Below are positions 1-7,007 of a stretch of 16,920 nt of DNA, piece by piece. Position 1 is the stretch's first letter; every line of letters begins with the position of its first letter. Origin of the DNA: an uncultured Thomasclavelia sp. (GTDB taxonomy: Bacteria > Bacillota_I > Bacilli_A > Erysipelotrichales > Coprobacillaceae). The translations under genes and the position numbers were made by a program. Location of the stretch: contig CAJUOR010000035.1 in the NCBI GenBank assembly GCA_910588165.1, positions 1 to 16,920 of the forward strand. The letters run 5' to 3'. The notes below the pieces were generated by a model that had not been told where the DNA came from, searched no databases, and saw nothing but the letters and a program-made list of their open reading frames with translations.

Positions 1-3
1 ATT

Positions 4-207
4 ATGAACAATACTGATGTGCCTATCTGGGAAAAATATACGCTGACGATTGAAGAAGCGTCCAAATACTTCCGCATTGGCGAAAAGAAATTGCGTAAAT
101 TAGCCGAAGAAAATATTGACGCTGGCTGGGTTATCGTGAACGGCAACCGTATTCAGATAAAGCGAAAACAATTTGAAAAAATCATAGATACATTGGACGA
201 AATCTAA
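4..207 (+). CDS. xis: Tn916-family excisionase (Xis)
   Basis: This 67-residue basic protein is the directionality factor of a Tn916-type conjugative transposon. It bends DNA at the element ends and helps the integrase excise the element. The length equals that of Tn916 Xis. The central stretch YTLTIEEASKYFRIGEKKL and the tail NRIQIKRKQFEKIIDTLD are close to the Tn916 protein as I know it. This is a winged-helix, MerR-like DNA-binding fold. Only three bases precede the start, so its ribosome binding site lies outside the window. The integrase gene follows after 78 bases in the same direction, the usual xis-int order at the right end of these elements. Confidence 0.93.
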   Translation: MNNTDVPIWEKYTLTIEEASKYFRIGEKKLRKLAEENIDAGWVIVNGNRIQIKRKQFEKIIDTLDEI

Positions 208-226
208 TGTCATCGAGCCGTAGATA

Positions 227-235
227 TGGTATAAT
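227..235 (+). promoter_or_regulatory. extended -10 promoter candidate for int
   Basis: A perfect extended -10 element, TGGTATAAT, lies in the 78-base gap between xis and int, about 50 bases upstream of the int start. No good -35 is seen at 16-18 bases, as is common for extended -10 promoters. This would let int be expressed separately from xis. An AAGGAG-type ribosome binding site sits at about 271-276. Confidence 0.45.
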
Positions 236-285
236 AAAGTATAGCGTATCACAGCTCATTCCATGACGGAAAGGAGCTTTACACT

Positions 286-1476
286 ATGTCTAATGTGAAA
301 CGAAAAGACAGTAAAAATCGCAATTTGCGTAATGGAGAGAGCCAGCGAAAAGACGGAAGATACGTTTATAAATATACCGATATATACGGAAAGCCACAGT
401 TTATTTATGCTTGGAAACTTGTACCGACAGACAAAACGCCTGCTGGAAAACGTGATGATATATCGTTGAGGGAAAAAGAAGCACAGATAAAAAAAGACCT
501 TGATGACGGCATCGACACGGCAGGCGGTAAAATGACAGTCTGCCAGCTCTACGACAAGAAGAACAGTCAAAGAAAGAACATCAAGCGAGCTACGGAAAAA
601 GGACGACAGTATCTTATGAACGCTCTGAAAAATGACCCATTGGGTATGAGGGCGATTGATACCGTCAAACAGTCGGACGCTAAAGAGTGGGCTATCAGAA
701 TGAGTGAAAAAGGATATGCCTACAAAACGATTGACAACTATAAGCGTTCCTTGAAAGCGTCATTTTATATGGCGATACAAGACGACTGTATCAGAAAGAA
801 CCCGTTTGAATTTAAGTTGAGTGATGTTCTGGAAGATGATACCGAGCCGAAAGTTATCCTCACACCAGAGCAGGAAGAACGCCTGCTTGCCTTTATGGAA
901 AAGGATAAGATTTACAGCAAGTATTATGATGAGGTTGTGCTTCTGCTGGAAACGGGACTTCGTATTTCTGAATTTTGTGGACTGACAACGCATATTGATA
1001 TGCAGAACAGAATACTCAATATAGACCACCAGTTACTGAAAGACAGCGAAATCGGCTACTATATTGATACTCCAAAAACAAAGAACGGAAAACGAGAAAT
1101 TCCATTGACGGAAAGAGCTTATCAAGCACTCCAAAGAATACTAAAGAACAGAGGAAAAGCTCAACCGCTGGTTGTTGGTGGTTACAGCAATTTCCTATTC
1201 CTAAACCGTGAGGGATTGCCTAAAGTCGCTGGAAACTATGTGGGTATGATACGAGGACTGATTAAGAAGTATAACAAGTATCACAAAGACAAGTTACCGA
1301 ACATCACACCACATTCATTCCGACATACCTATTGTACGAATATGGCAAACAAGGGAATGAACCCAAATACCCTGCAATATCTCATGGGACACGCTAACAT
1401 AACCATGACACTTGGCTATTATGCACATGGTACATTCCAATCTGCAAAAGCGGAACTGGAAAGACTGGCTTGTTAA
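286..1476 (+). CDS. int: Tn916-family tyrosine recombinase (integrase)
   Basis: This 396-residue integrase catalyses excision and integration of the conjugative element. The N-terminal arm-binding domain (about residues 1-75, with GESQRKDGRYVYKY) is followed by a core-binding SAM-like domain (about 82-180) and a C-terminal catalytic domain. The catalytic residues of the family are visible: R226 in TGLRISEF, a lysine in TPKTKNGKR near 264-266, H343 and R346 in TPHSFRHTYC, H369 in LMGHAN, and the nucleophile in GYYAH (most likely Y379). Tn916 Int is 405 residues, so this copy is slightly shorter, mainly at the C-terminus. All catalytic positions are intact, so the enzyme looks functional. The start has AAGGAG about 9 bases upstream. 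Transcription runs toward the element end, which lies less than 200 bases downstream. Confidence 0.95.
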   Translation: MSNVKRKDSKNRNLRNGESQRKDGRYVYKYTDIYGKPQFIYAWKLVPTDKTPAGKRDDISLREKEAQIKKDLDDGIDTAGGKMTVCQLYDKKNSQRKNIKRATEKGRQYLMNALKNDPLGMRAIDTVKQSDAKEWAIRMSEKGYAYKTIDNYKRSLKASFYMAIQDDCIRKNPFEFKLSDVLEDDTEPKVILTPEQEERLLAFMEKDKIYSKYYDEVVLLLETGLRISEFCGLTTHIDMQNRILNIDHQLLKDSEIGYYIDTPKTKNGKREIPLTERAYQALQRILKNRGKAQPLVVGGYSNFLFLNREGLPKVAGNYVGMIRGLIKKYNKYHKDKLPNITPHSFRHTYCTNMANKGMNPNTLQYLMGHANITMTLGYYAHGTFQSAKAELERLAC

Positions 1477-1489
1477 TATCGGAGCTTAT

Positions 1490-1510
1490 ATTTACTACTC
1501 ATTTACTACT
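1490..1510 (+). repeat. tandem Int arm-binding repeats (DR2-like)
   Basis: The 10-mer ATTTACTACT occurs twice, at 1490-1499 and 1501-1510, with an 11-base period, immediately after the int stop codon. Tn916 carries DR2 direct repeats of very similar sequence near its ends, where the N-terminal domain of Int binds. Sequence, spacing and position all fit arm-type Int sites for this element. Confidence 0.75.
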
Positions 1511-1529
1511 TTTGGTTGCATTTTCATGC

Positions 1530-1614
1530 TGGTAAATGCCAGCTTATGCAAGGTATCTTCCAAAAAGAAAATACCGATAAAGCCCTAAAATACGGGATAT
1601 ATCGGCATTTACCA
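1530..1614. repeat. inverted-repeat hairpin near the ICE right end
   Basis: A perfect 11-base inverted repeat (TGGTAAATGCC at 1530-1540, GGCATTTACCA at 1604-1614) encloses a second hairpin. In the inner one CCGATA at 1574-1579 pairs with TATCGG at 1600-1605, and CCC at 1583-1585 pairs with GGG at 1594-1596. A smaller GCTGG/CCAGC hairpin overlaps the left arm. There is no T-tract, so this is not an obvious terminator. It lies between the arm repeats and the probable element end and may be a structural or single-strand recognition feature of the ICE. Confidence 0.55.
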
Positions 1615-1630
1615 ACTTGTGAAAAGATAA

Positions 1631-2302
1631 TCAGAAATTTAGTAAGTTTTTATAATCTAAAAATAATTGGGAAACGACAAGCGAACATTCAAAGAACATT
1701 TGAGCTATTTCAATATGTTGAAAACTTGGTTCTTCAAGACCGTCTTCGTTGAAGGTGATAGCTAAATCATTGATACATTTTGTGATTGTTTCTAAGTTAA
1801 AGCTATGAGTTAAAAATAGACCGGTAGCAAACATATATTCTAAGCGATCAGCACAAATATGGGGTGTTTGTTGATTGGCAATAGGATAGATGTGATCATA
1901 TAAGATGTGGCTAGGATCAATCTGATCATTTTTTAATAATGTGATAAGTTGCGTATCAGCTAGAATCATAGAAGCATTTGCTCTCTCTGTTGATTCTTGA
2001 TTTAGATAATCCTTATTCTTGAAATCAATTACATGGGAAAAGACCGGGGTAGAAATATCGTGGAATAAAGCTGCAAGGGTAGCAAGTTTATGCTGTGTCA
2101 AACGCCAAGTGATTAAAGCGACACCTAAACTATGCTCAAATCGTGAATAAAAAAGACTAGGGTGAAATGATGCGGAATAGTCTATGCCACAAAATAAACC
2201 GATGCCTTTTAGTCTTGTTAGGCAAGGGCAATCAAGATATGGCATAAGAAATTCGGGAATATGCGGATACAGTATTTGATGATATTCTTGAATAGCAGAC
2301 AT
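1631..2302 (-). CDS. HD-domain phosphohydrolase, C-terminus truncated by ICE
   Basis: This is a 223-residue protein of the HD metal-dependent phosphohydrolase superfamily, related to dGTPase-like proteins. The metal-binding residues are intact: H57 in RFEHSLGVAL, H81-D82 in ALFHDISTPVFSH, and D152 in CADRLEYMF. The substrate is unknown. Relatives I recall are roughly 300 residues or more and continue past this point. Here the sequence ends in SQLFLDYKNLLNF, with the stop inside or next to the Tn916-type element end. I infer that element insertion cut off the last third, leaving the catalytic core. The start has a strong AAGGAGG ribosome binding site. The adjacent gene is divergently transcribed. 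Activity of the shortened protein cannot be judged. Confidence 0.8.
   Translation of the reverse strand: MSAIQEYHQILYPHIPEFLMPYLDCPCLTRLKGIGLFCGIDYSASFHPSLFYSRFEHSLGVALITWRLTQHKLATLAALFHDISTPVFSHVIDFKNKDYLNQESTERANASMILADTQLITLLKNDQIDPSHILYDHIYPIANQQTPHICADRLEYMFATGLFLTHSFNLETITKCINDLAITFNEDGLEEPSFQHIEIAQMFFECSLVVSQLFLDYKNLLNF
1647..1663. other. probable ICE right end / chromosome junction
   Basis: TTTTT at 1647-1651, seven intervening bases, then AAAAA at 1659-1663. Tn916-type elements insert at A/T-rich targets resembling T-run, 6-7 base coupling sequence, A-run, and this is the only such arrangement near the end. It lies at codons 215-219 of the minus-strand HD gene, near where that protein loses family resemblance. 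The exact junction is inferred; the left end of the element is outside the window. Confidence 0.45.
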
Positions 2303-2308
2303 ATAAAT

Positions 2309-2334
2309 CCTCCTTTATTTTATGTCCTATTATA
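2309..2334 (-). promoter_or_regulatory. -10 element and RBS of the HD gene
   Basis: On the minus strand a perfect TATAAT lies at 2329-2334. It is followed by an AAAGGAGGA ribosome binding site ending about 7 bases before the start codon. The -35 region is weak. Confidence 0.5.
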
Positions 2335-2362
2335 CAATAATTTTGAGTTAAGAAAAATGCTT

Positions 2363-2389
2363 TTGAGAAAAGAAAAAGTATGATAGAAT
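2363..2389 (+). promoter_or_regulatory. promoter of the CBM9-like gene
   Basis: TTGAGA at 2363-2368 and an extended -10, TGATAGAAT, at 2381-2389 are separated by a short 15-base spacer. The short spacer is tolerable given the TG extension. The promoter is about 27 bases upstream of the start and back to back with the HD-gene promoter. Confidence 0.45.
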
Positions 2390-2415
2390 AGTTTTAAGAA
2401 ACGGGGGATTTGGAT

Positions 2416-2988
2416 ATGATAGTCAAAAAGACGACATTACCTATTTGGTGGGACGAAATTGAAGCTATGCCAATCAGTCATGCTTTGTGGGGGACAATTT
2501 ATACACCTCAAACATGGGTTAAGTTAGCTTATGTCGAAAACGATGCGGTCTATGTGAATATGTTTGTAGCGGAAAAAAATCCTAAAGCAGTCTATAAAAA
2601 CGACCAAGATCCTGTCTATGAGGATAGCTGTTTAGAGTGTTTCATCAATTTTAACCCAAGTCAAAATGAGAATTACATCAATTTTGAAATGAATGCCAAT
2701 GGGGCTATGCTAGTGGGATATGGTAAGGATAGAAAAGATCGGCAGAGATTAGACTTCGATTTTCACCCTTATATTTTTAAAAATGAACATGGTTGGGGAC
2801 TAACTCTGATCATTCCAGTTGATTTTATTGTGAAATATTATGGAGAGATAGCTTCTAGTTGGCAAGCGAATTTCTATAAATGTGGAGATAAGTGCGTCAA
2901 GCCTCATTTTTTAAGTTGGAGTGAAATTAAGGAAGAAAAACCGGATTTCCATGTTTCCAAATGGTTTGGAAAAATAGAATGTGAATAG
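2416..2988 (+). CDS. CBM9-like (DOMON-type) carbohydrate-binding protein
   Basis: This 190-residue protein resembles the stand-alone CBM9-like beta-sandwich proteins of Clostridia and relatives. Typical features are the opening VKKTTLPIWWDEIEAMPISH, the mid-protein DSCLECFINFNP and YINFEMNANGAML (about residues 72-101), and the late GNFYKCGDK-like segment, here QANFYKCGDKCVKPHFLSW. There is no signal peptide or membrane segment, so it should be cytoplasmic. It may bind an imported sugar or glycan fragment, but no substrate is known for this family. I use the ATG at 2416 because the GGGGG ribosome binding site at 2403-2407 is 8 bases upstream. An in-frame TTG at 2410 would be too close. No sugar-degrading enzyme is adjacent. 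Confidence 0.75.
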   Translation: MIVKKTTLPIWWDEIEAMPISHALWGTIYTPQTWVKLAYVENDAVYVNMFVAEKNPKAVYKNDQDPVYEDSCLECFINFNPSQNENYINFEMNANGAMLVGYGKDRKDRQRLDFDFHPYIFKNEHGWGLTLIIPVDFIVKYYGEIASSWQANFYKCGDKCVKPHFLSWSEIKEEKPDFHVSKWFGKIECE

Positions 2989-3090
2989 TATATTTATCTA
3001 CAAAAACAATATATATATGACATTGCTATTAGAGTAGCCATGTTTTGAATTAGAATAAAATTATCAAAAATAATGGTAGTATATTTAAAA

Positions 3091-3132
3091 TAAAAAGATG
3101 TCCATCTTGAAAGGTCTAAAGATGTCATCTTT
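3091..3132 (-). terminator. terminator of the YitT-family gene
   Basis: Reading the minus strand, AAAGATG pairs with CATCTTT as the outer 7-bp stem. CATCTT pairs with AAGATG as an inner 6-bp stem around a 10-base loop, with a small asymmetric bulge between. TTTTTATTTT follows. It begins just after the stop codon at 3141. Confidence 0.75.
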
Positions 3133-3140
3133 GAGTTTAT

Positions 3141-4022
3141 TTAATCTAATGGATCACGATAGAAACGACCGTAAATTGTTTCAGATTTAGTGACATTGAT
3201 AAAAGCGCCGGGATCATATTGTTTAATAAAACGAACGACTTCTTTCACTTCGTCTTTAGCTACAACTGTATAGAGCAAAGTCCGTGGTTCTTCTTTATAA
3301 CAGCCGGTACCTTCAAATCTGGTAATACCATGGTGGGTATAACTCAATAAGGCTTTTTCAAGATTTTCGGGATAAGCTGTAATAATATGTAATGTTGCTC
3401 GGGCATAATTTTGGTGGACAAAGTTGATAACTTGGGTTGAAACAAATTGGAAAATAATAGAATATAGGGCGGCCTCCCAGCCAAATAAGATACCGGCGAC
3501 ACATAGCATACAAGAATTTAAGCCTAAGACAATATTCCATGAAGATATATTGAAGTGGTTAGATAGATAGACAGCAATAAAATCCGTTCCGCCACTAGAA
3601 GCACGTCCATGTAAGGCGATACCAATGGCTGTTCCGTTAACAATACCGCCAAATACGGCAACTAAAAGACGATCTGAGGTAATATTGATGTTAGGTAAAA
3701 TATCGACAAATGTACTGGATAAAAAAATCATCGCTAATGAAAAGACTGTGAAACGTTTACCGATTGTCTTGTAACTGATGTAAGCAGGTAAAGCATTCAA
3801 ACCTACGTTAACTAAAGTATAAGAAATATTGTAATCAAAGAAGTCGTGGCAAACCCGTTGAATTAAAACAGTCAACCCTGTAAAACCACCCGGAAACAGA
3901 TTGCCGGCTCTGACAAATGATTTGATATTGAGCGCCATGACAAAGGAAGCAATGATGACACAAATAAGTGAAATCGTGTCCTTTCGCACTCTTGACTGTT
4001 TACTTGTCTTAGCATATACCAT
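3141..4022 (-). CDS. YitT family membrane protein (DUF161/DUF2179)
   Basis: This 293-residue protein has an N-terminal hydrophobic region with five or six predicted membrane spans (about residues 15-200). A soluble C-terminal domain ends in DPGAFINVTKSETIYGRFY, the typical DUF2179 signature. Family markers include NLFPGGFTGL near the start and GRASSGGTDFIAVYLS in the middle. The biochemical role of the family is unsettled; DUF2179 is thought to sense a ligand in the cytoplasm. I start at the ATG at 4022, not the upstream in-frame ATG at 4064. AAGGGG lies about 10 bases before 4022, and the promoter -10 at 4054-4059 lies downstream of the longer start, which could not be transcribed from it. 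The gene is monocistronic with its own terminator. Confidence 0.88.
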   Translation of the reverse strand: MVYAKTSKQSRVRKDTISLICVIIASFVMALNIKSFVRAGNLFPGGFTGLTVLIQRVCHDFFDYNISYTLVNVGLNALPAYISYKTIGKRFTVFSLAMIFLSSTFVDILPNINITSDRLLVAVFGGIVNGTAIGIALHGRASSGGTDFIAVYLSNHFNISSWNIVLGLNSCMLCVAGILFGWEAALYSIIFQFVSTQVINFVHQNYARATLHIITAYPENLEKALLSYTHHGITRFEGTGCYKEEPRTLLYTVVAKDEVKEVVRFIKQYDPGAFINVTKSETIYGRFYRDPLD

Positions 4023-4053
4023 AATGACCCAACCCCTTTTTATATGCAATTTT

Positions 4054-4081
4054 ATTATAAGCACTTGAATAAAAAAATCAA
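4054..4081 (-). promoter_or_regulatory. promoter of the YitT-family gene
   Basis: On the minus strand TTGATT (4076-4081), a 16-base spacer and a perfect TATAAT (4054-4059) precede the gene. Transcription would begin near 4047, which settles the start codon at 4022. Confidence 0.7.
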
Positions 4082-4170
4082 GATAATTTTAGCTTTTTAA
4101 TAAGGAAAATCAGAGGGATTGATAAATGGAAAAATTGGTTAAAATTTGTGAAAAACAACGTACAATTAAC

Positions 4171-4198
4171 TTGTTTTTTGTGAAAAGTTTAGTATAAT
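4171..4198 (+). promoter_or_regulatory. promoter of the lipoprotein gene
   Basis: TTGTTT at 4171-4176 and TATAAT at 4193-4198 are 16 bases apart. A perfect AAGGAGG ribosome binding site follows at 4205-4211, 10 bases before the ATG. Confidence 0.7.
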
Positions 4199-4221
4199 AT
4201 AGCTAAGGAGGATGTGTTCAG

Positions 4222-4647
4222 ATGAAAAAATTATTAACGAGTGTATTAGCTTTATTGATGCTTGTAGGTTGCGGTGGAAACAAGGATGCAGCACCTGAAA
4301 AATCTACAACTGTATGTAAAGGTGTTGTAGACGGAGAAAACATGGAAGCTACATTGGACTTTGAAGGTGATGACTTAAAGAAATTAGTTATCAAAGTACT
4401 TGTAGATGCAGGTAGTGAAGATCTTGCTAAACAAACATTACCATTATTAGAAGCTCAAAAAGAGACTTTTGTTTCTCAATTCGGTGAAGGTGCAGAAGTA
4501 TCTTTTGCAGTAGAAGGATCATCTGTAGCAGTTAACGTTTCTTTTGATGTATCTGCTAAACCTGAATTTTTTAAAGATGTAGACTTTGAAGGCACTAAAG
4601 ATGACATCGTGAAAGAATTAACTAACGCAGGTTTAACTTGCAAATAA
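4222..4647 (+). CDS. DUF1307/YehR-like lipoprotein
   Basis: This 141-residue surface lipoprotein has a signal peptide (MKKLLTSVLALLMLVGC) with lipobox LVGC and the lipidated cysteine at position 17. The mature part is acidic. It resembles the DUF1307/YehR family, small lipoproteins with a CKG-VDG-(M)EATLDFEGD opening and a C-terminal EL-nAGLTCK-like end. Two cysteines, in VCKGVVDG and LTCK, could form a disulfide. The function of the family is unknown. The codon use is biased toward a few frequent codons and the ribosome binding site is optimal, which suggests strong expression. The gene is monocistronic, with its own promoter and a strong terminator. Confidence 0.8.
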   Translation: MKKLLTSVLALLMLVGCGGNKDAAPEKSTTVCKGVVDGENMEATLDFEGDDLKKLVIKVLVDAGSEDLAKQTLPLLEAQKETFVSQFGEGAEVSFAVEGSSVAVNVSFDVSAKPEFFKDVDFEGTKDDIVKELTNAGLTCK

Positions 4648-4665
4648 AAAAGCAAATGCCAAATC

Positions 4666-4695
4666 AAAGGGGTACTCGATATGAGTATCCCTTTT
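4666..4695 (+). terminator. intrinsic terminator of the lipoprotein gene
   Basis: A 12-bp stem (AAAGGGGTACTC with GAGTATCCCTTT, one G-U pair) and a 5-base loop are followed by a T-rich tract. It begins 18 bases after the stop codon. Confidence 0.85.
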
Positions 4696-4810
4696 CAGTT
4701 ATTGTTTTTCTCATGATAAGAGCTAGGAAACGACCAGGCCTATGAACTAGTTTTCTGATAGGAAAATACGAAGAAAATAAATCAAAAAACAGCCATACTT
4801 TGATATAGCG

Positions 4811-4824
4811 TGGAAGCGTTCACA
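4811..4824 (+). promoter_or_regulatory. CcpA cre-like operator
   Basis: TGGAAGCGTTCACA matches the core of the catabolite-responsive element consensus (TGNAANCGNWNNCW) at every specified base. It lies 19 bases upstream of the -35 of the following gene, where CcpA could activate or repress. Inferred from pattern only. Confidence 0.5.
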
Positions 4825-4843
4825 AAAAGGTTTTGTAAAATGC

Positions 4844-4872
4844 TTGCATGCCTAAAAATAAAGTGTTATAAT
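4844..4872 (+). promoter_or_regulatory. sigma-A promoter of the GNAT/amidohydrolase/aminopeptidase unit
   Basis: TTGCAT at 4844-4849, a 17-base spacer and a perfect TATAAT at 4867-4872. Transcription should start near 4879. This rules out the in-frame ATG at 4871 as the start of the acetyltransferase. Confidence 0.8.
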
Positions 4873-4915
4873 GCACAAGAAAAATAAGAGTGTTTTTCAA
4901 AAAGGAGACTTATTT

Positions 4916-5347
4916 ATGCTAAGATTATGTCAGATCAATGATTGCCATGATATTTGGCAAATCAATCAAGAAGAATTAAACTATAATGTGCCATTTGAGG
5001 TTGTGGAGAAGCAATTGCTTAAAATATTACAAGACCCTAATCAACAAATTTATGTCTATGAATCTGATAAGCGAGTTGTCGGTTATGTCCATGCCAGTAA
5101 ATATGATTTATTATACGCACCGCCTTTGATTACTATTTTGGGAATAGCGGTTTTAAAGGAATACCAACGCAATGGGATTGGCGGCTTATTGTTACTGATG
5201 GCTGAAGATTGGGCAAATGATTGTGGAATTAGCGGTGTTCAGCTCAATGCGGGAGTTAATCGTGAGATTGCACATAAATTTTATGAAGCTTGGGGCTATG
5301 AATGTCGCAAGGAACAGCTTAATTTTGTGAAAATGTTAGTAGATTGA
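4916..5347 (+). CDS. GNAT family N-acetyltransferase
   Basis: This 143-residue acetyl-CoA-dependent acyltransferase has a single GNAT fold. Beta strand 4 (ITILGIAVLKEYQ) leads into the acetyl-CoA pyrophosphate loop of motif A, QRNGIGGLLL (Q/R-x-x-G-x-G/A). Later VQLNAGVNREIAHKFYEAWGYE is the typical motif B, with N and Y near the thiol of CoA. The substrate is unknown. The ATG at 4916 is chosen because AAAGGAG lies 8 bases upstream and the promoter excludes the earlier ATG. A hairpin terminator overlaps the stop codon, so the enzyme may be made in excess over the downstream amidohydrolase and aminopeptidase. Confidence 0.88.
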   Translation: MLRLCQINDCHDIWQINQEELNYNVPFEVVEKQLLKILQDPNQQIYVYESDKRVVGYVHASKYDLLYAPPLITILGIAVLKEYQRNGIGGLLLLMAEDWANDCGISGVQLNAGVNREIAHKFYEAWGYECRKEQLNFVKMLVD

Positions 5348-5367
5348 GCCTTATAGGCTCTTTTTTT
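5346..5367 (+). terminator. terminator between GNAT and amidohydrolase genes
   Basis: GAGCCT and AGGCTC form a 6-bp stem around a 3-base loop, followed by seven T residues (5361-5367). The stem overlaps the GNAT stop codon. Only 16 bases remain before the next ATG, and these hold the GAGGAGGG ribosome binding site and no promoter. The short, tight loop suggests partial termination. Confidence 0.7.
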
Positions 5368-5383
5368 GTAGAGGAGGGACAAT

Positions 5384-6991
5384 ATGAAAACAGCTTATAT
5401 CAATGGGAAAATTTATACCATTACACATGGTTTTTGTGAAGCGTTTGTGGTTGATGACACTAAATTCAGCTATGTCGGTAAAAGTGATGAAGCACTTAGA
5501 AAGGCAGATGAAGTAATTGATTTACAAGGGCAGTTTGTTACCTGCGGTTTCAATGATAGCCATATGCATTTGCTTGGGTATGGTCATACGTTAGAGATGA
5601 TTAACCTTGCCAAGTGCACTGACAGTATGGCGCATTTGAAAGAAGCTGTAAAAGCTTATATTCAAGAAAAGAATTGGTCAAGTGGTGTTTTTTTAAGAGG
5701 ACGAGGCTGGAATAACGATTATTTCAGTGATACTCAGCGTTTTTTGAATCGCTATGATTTAGATGAGGTGAGTTTGGATATTCCTTTGGTTTTAACCCGT
5801 GCTTGTGGTCATGTATGTGTAGTCAATAGTAAAGCATTAGAAATATTGGGAATAGATAAGACTACTTCTCAAGTTGAAGGCGGACATTTTGATGTTGATG
5901 AAATGGGAGAACCTCTAGGTATTTTTAGGGAAAATGCGATGTCTTTAATTTATAATCCTATCAGCAAGGTGAGTGTAGCTGATTTAAAGCGAATGATTCA
6001 AAGTGCTTGTGAAAAATTAAATAGCTATGGGATTACTTCATGTCAAACAGATGATTTCACTAACTTTAATGTGGATTTTAGAGATGTGATAGAGGCTTAT
6101 AGGGCATTGGAAAAAGAAGGTCGATTAAGTGTTAAAGTTAATCAACAATGCCAATTACCGACGATGGCCTTACTATCTGATTTTGTGGAAAATGGTTATC
6201 ATCAGCTAAAGACAAATCTGTATAAGAATGGACCATTGAAATTATTAGGTGATGGGTCATTAGGTGCAAGGACAGCTTTTCTTTCTTACCCTTATGCCGA
6301 TGATGAAAAAGCTCAAGGTATTTCTTGTTTCAGTCAAAGTCAGCTAGATGAATTGATTAGTTATGCTCACCAACACAATATGCCGGTAGCTGTGCATTGT
6401 ATCGGTGATGGTATGATGAAAATGGTTGTAGAGAGCTATCGTAAGGTTTTAGCTAATCAACCAAATAACTTACGTCATGGTATTGTGCATTGTCAAATTA
6501 CAGATGAAGAGTTGTTGCAAGCTTTTGAAGATTTGCATCTTCATGCCTATATTCAACCTATCTTTTTGGATTATGATATTACGATGGTTGAAAAACGCTT
6601 GGGTTATGAAAAAGCTCAAAAGACATATGCCTTTAAGACTTTGTATCAAATTGAAGCTTCCGGTGGTTCAGATTGTCCGGTTGAATTGCCTAATGTGATG
6701 CAAGGTATTCAATGTGCGGTCACAAGAAAAACATTGCACGGAATAGGTCCTTTTGTGGCAAGTGAGGCATTGGGTGTGGAAGAAGCATTGAATTTATTTA
6801 CGTTAAAAGGAGCTTATGCTTCTTTAGAAGAAAAAGAAAAGGGTTCAATTGAAGTAGGGAAGGCAGCTGATTTTGTCATCTTGACCGGAAATCCATTTGA
6901 GGTTAACCCAATGGATTTAGGGAAGATTGAAGTTAAGGAAACTTACATGAACGGACAACAAGTTTATGCTTGTTCGCATAAAAATCAATAG
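5384..6991 (+). CDS. amidohydrolase family protein (YtcJ type)
   Basis: This 535-residue zinc-dependent hydrolase belongs to the YtcJ/amidohydrolase-3 group, which also includes N-substituted formamide deformylase. Metal ligands and active-site motifs are present: H60 and H62 in GFNDSHMHLLGYG, H338 with D342 in AVHCIGDG, H369 in GIVHCQ, and D430 in GGSDCPVE. The N- and C-terminal segments (MKTAYINGKIYT, and KAADFVILTGNPF near residue 500) build the usual small beta-sandwich. The common PGFIDSH is TCGFNDSH here. The natural substrate is unknown, probably an amide or N-acyl compound. There is no signal peptide, so it is cytoplasmic. The strong GAGGAGGG ribosome binding site is 5 bases from the ATG. 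It lies 16 bases before an M29 aminopeptidase, suggesting joint breakdown of peptide-like substrates. Confidence 0.88.
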   Translation: MKTAYINGKIYTITHGFCEAFVVDDTKFSYVGKSDEALRKADEVIDLQGQFVTCGFNDSHMHLLGYGHTLEMINLAKCTDSMAHLKEAVKAYIQEKNWSSGVFLRGRGWNNDYFSDTQRFLNRYDLDEVSLDIPLVLTRACGHVCVVNSKALEILGIDKTTSQVEGGHFDVDEMGEPLGIFRENAMSLIYNPISKVSVADLKRMIQSACEKLNSYGITSCQTDDFTNFNVDFRDVIEAYRALEKEGRLSVKVNQQCQLPTMALLSDFVENGYHQLKTNLYKNGPLKLLGDGSLGARTAFLSYPYADDEKAQGISCFSQSQLDELISYAHQHNMPVAVHCIGDGMMKMVVESYRKVLANQPNNLRHGIVHCQITDEELLQAFEDLHLHAYIQPIFLDYDITMVEKRLGYEKAQKTYAFKTLYQIEASGGSDCPVELPNVMQGIQCAVTRKTLHGIGPFVASEALGVEEALNLFTLKGAYASLEEKEKGSIEVGKAADFVILTGNPFEVNPMDLGKIEVKETYMNGQQVYACSHKNQ

Positions 6992-7007
6992 TGAAGGAGG
7001 AAAACAG

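Noticed and set aside
256..570. Open frame of 104 codons on the minus strand
   Set aside because: It lies wholly opposite the integrase start, has no ribosome binding site and no recognisable family features; a shadow of int.
1516..1752. Open frame of 78 codons crossing the ICE end
   Set aside because: It spans the hairpin region and the opposite strand of the HD gene, with no ribosome binding site; chance frame.
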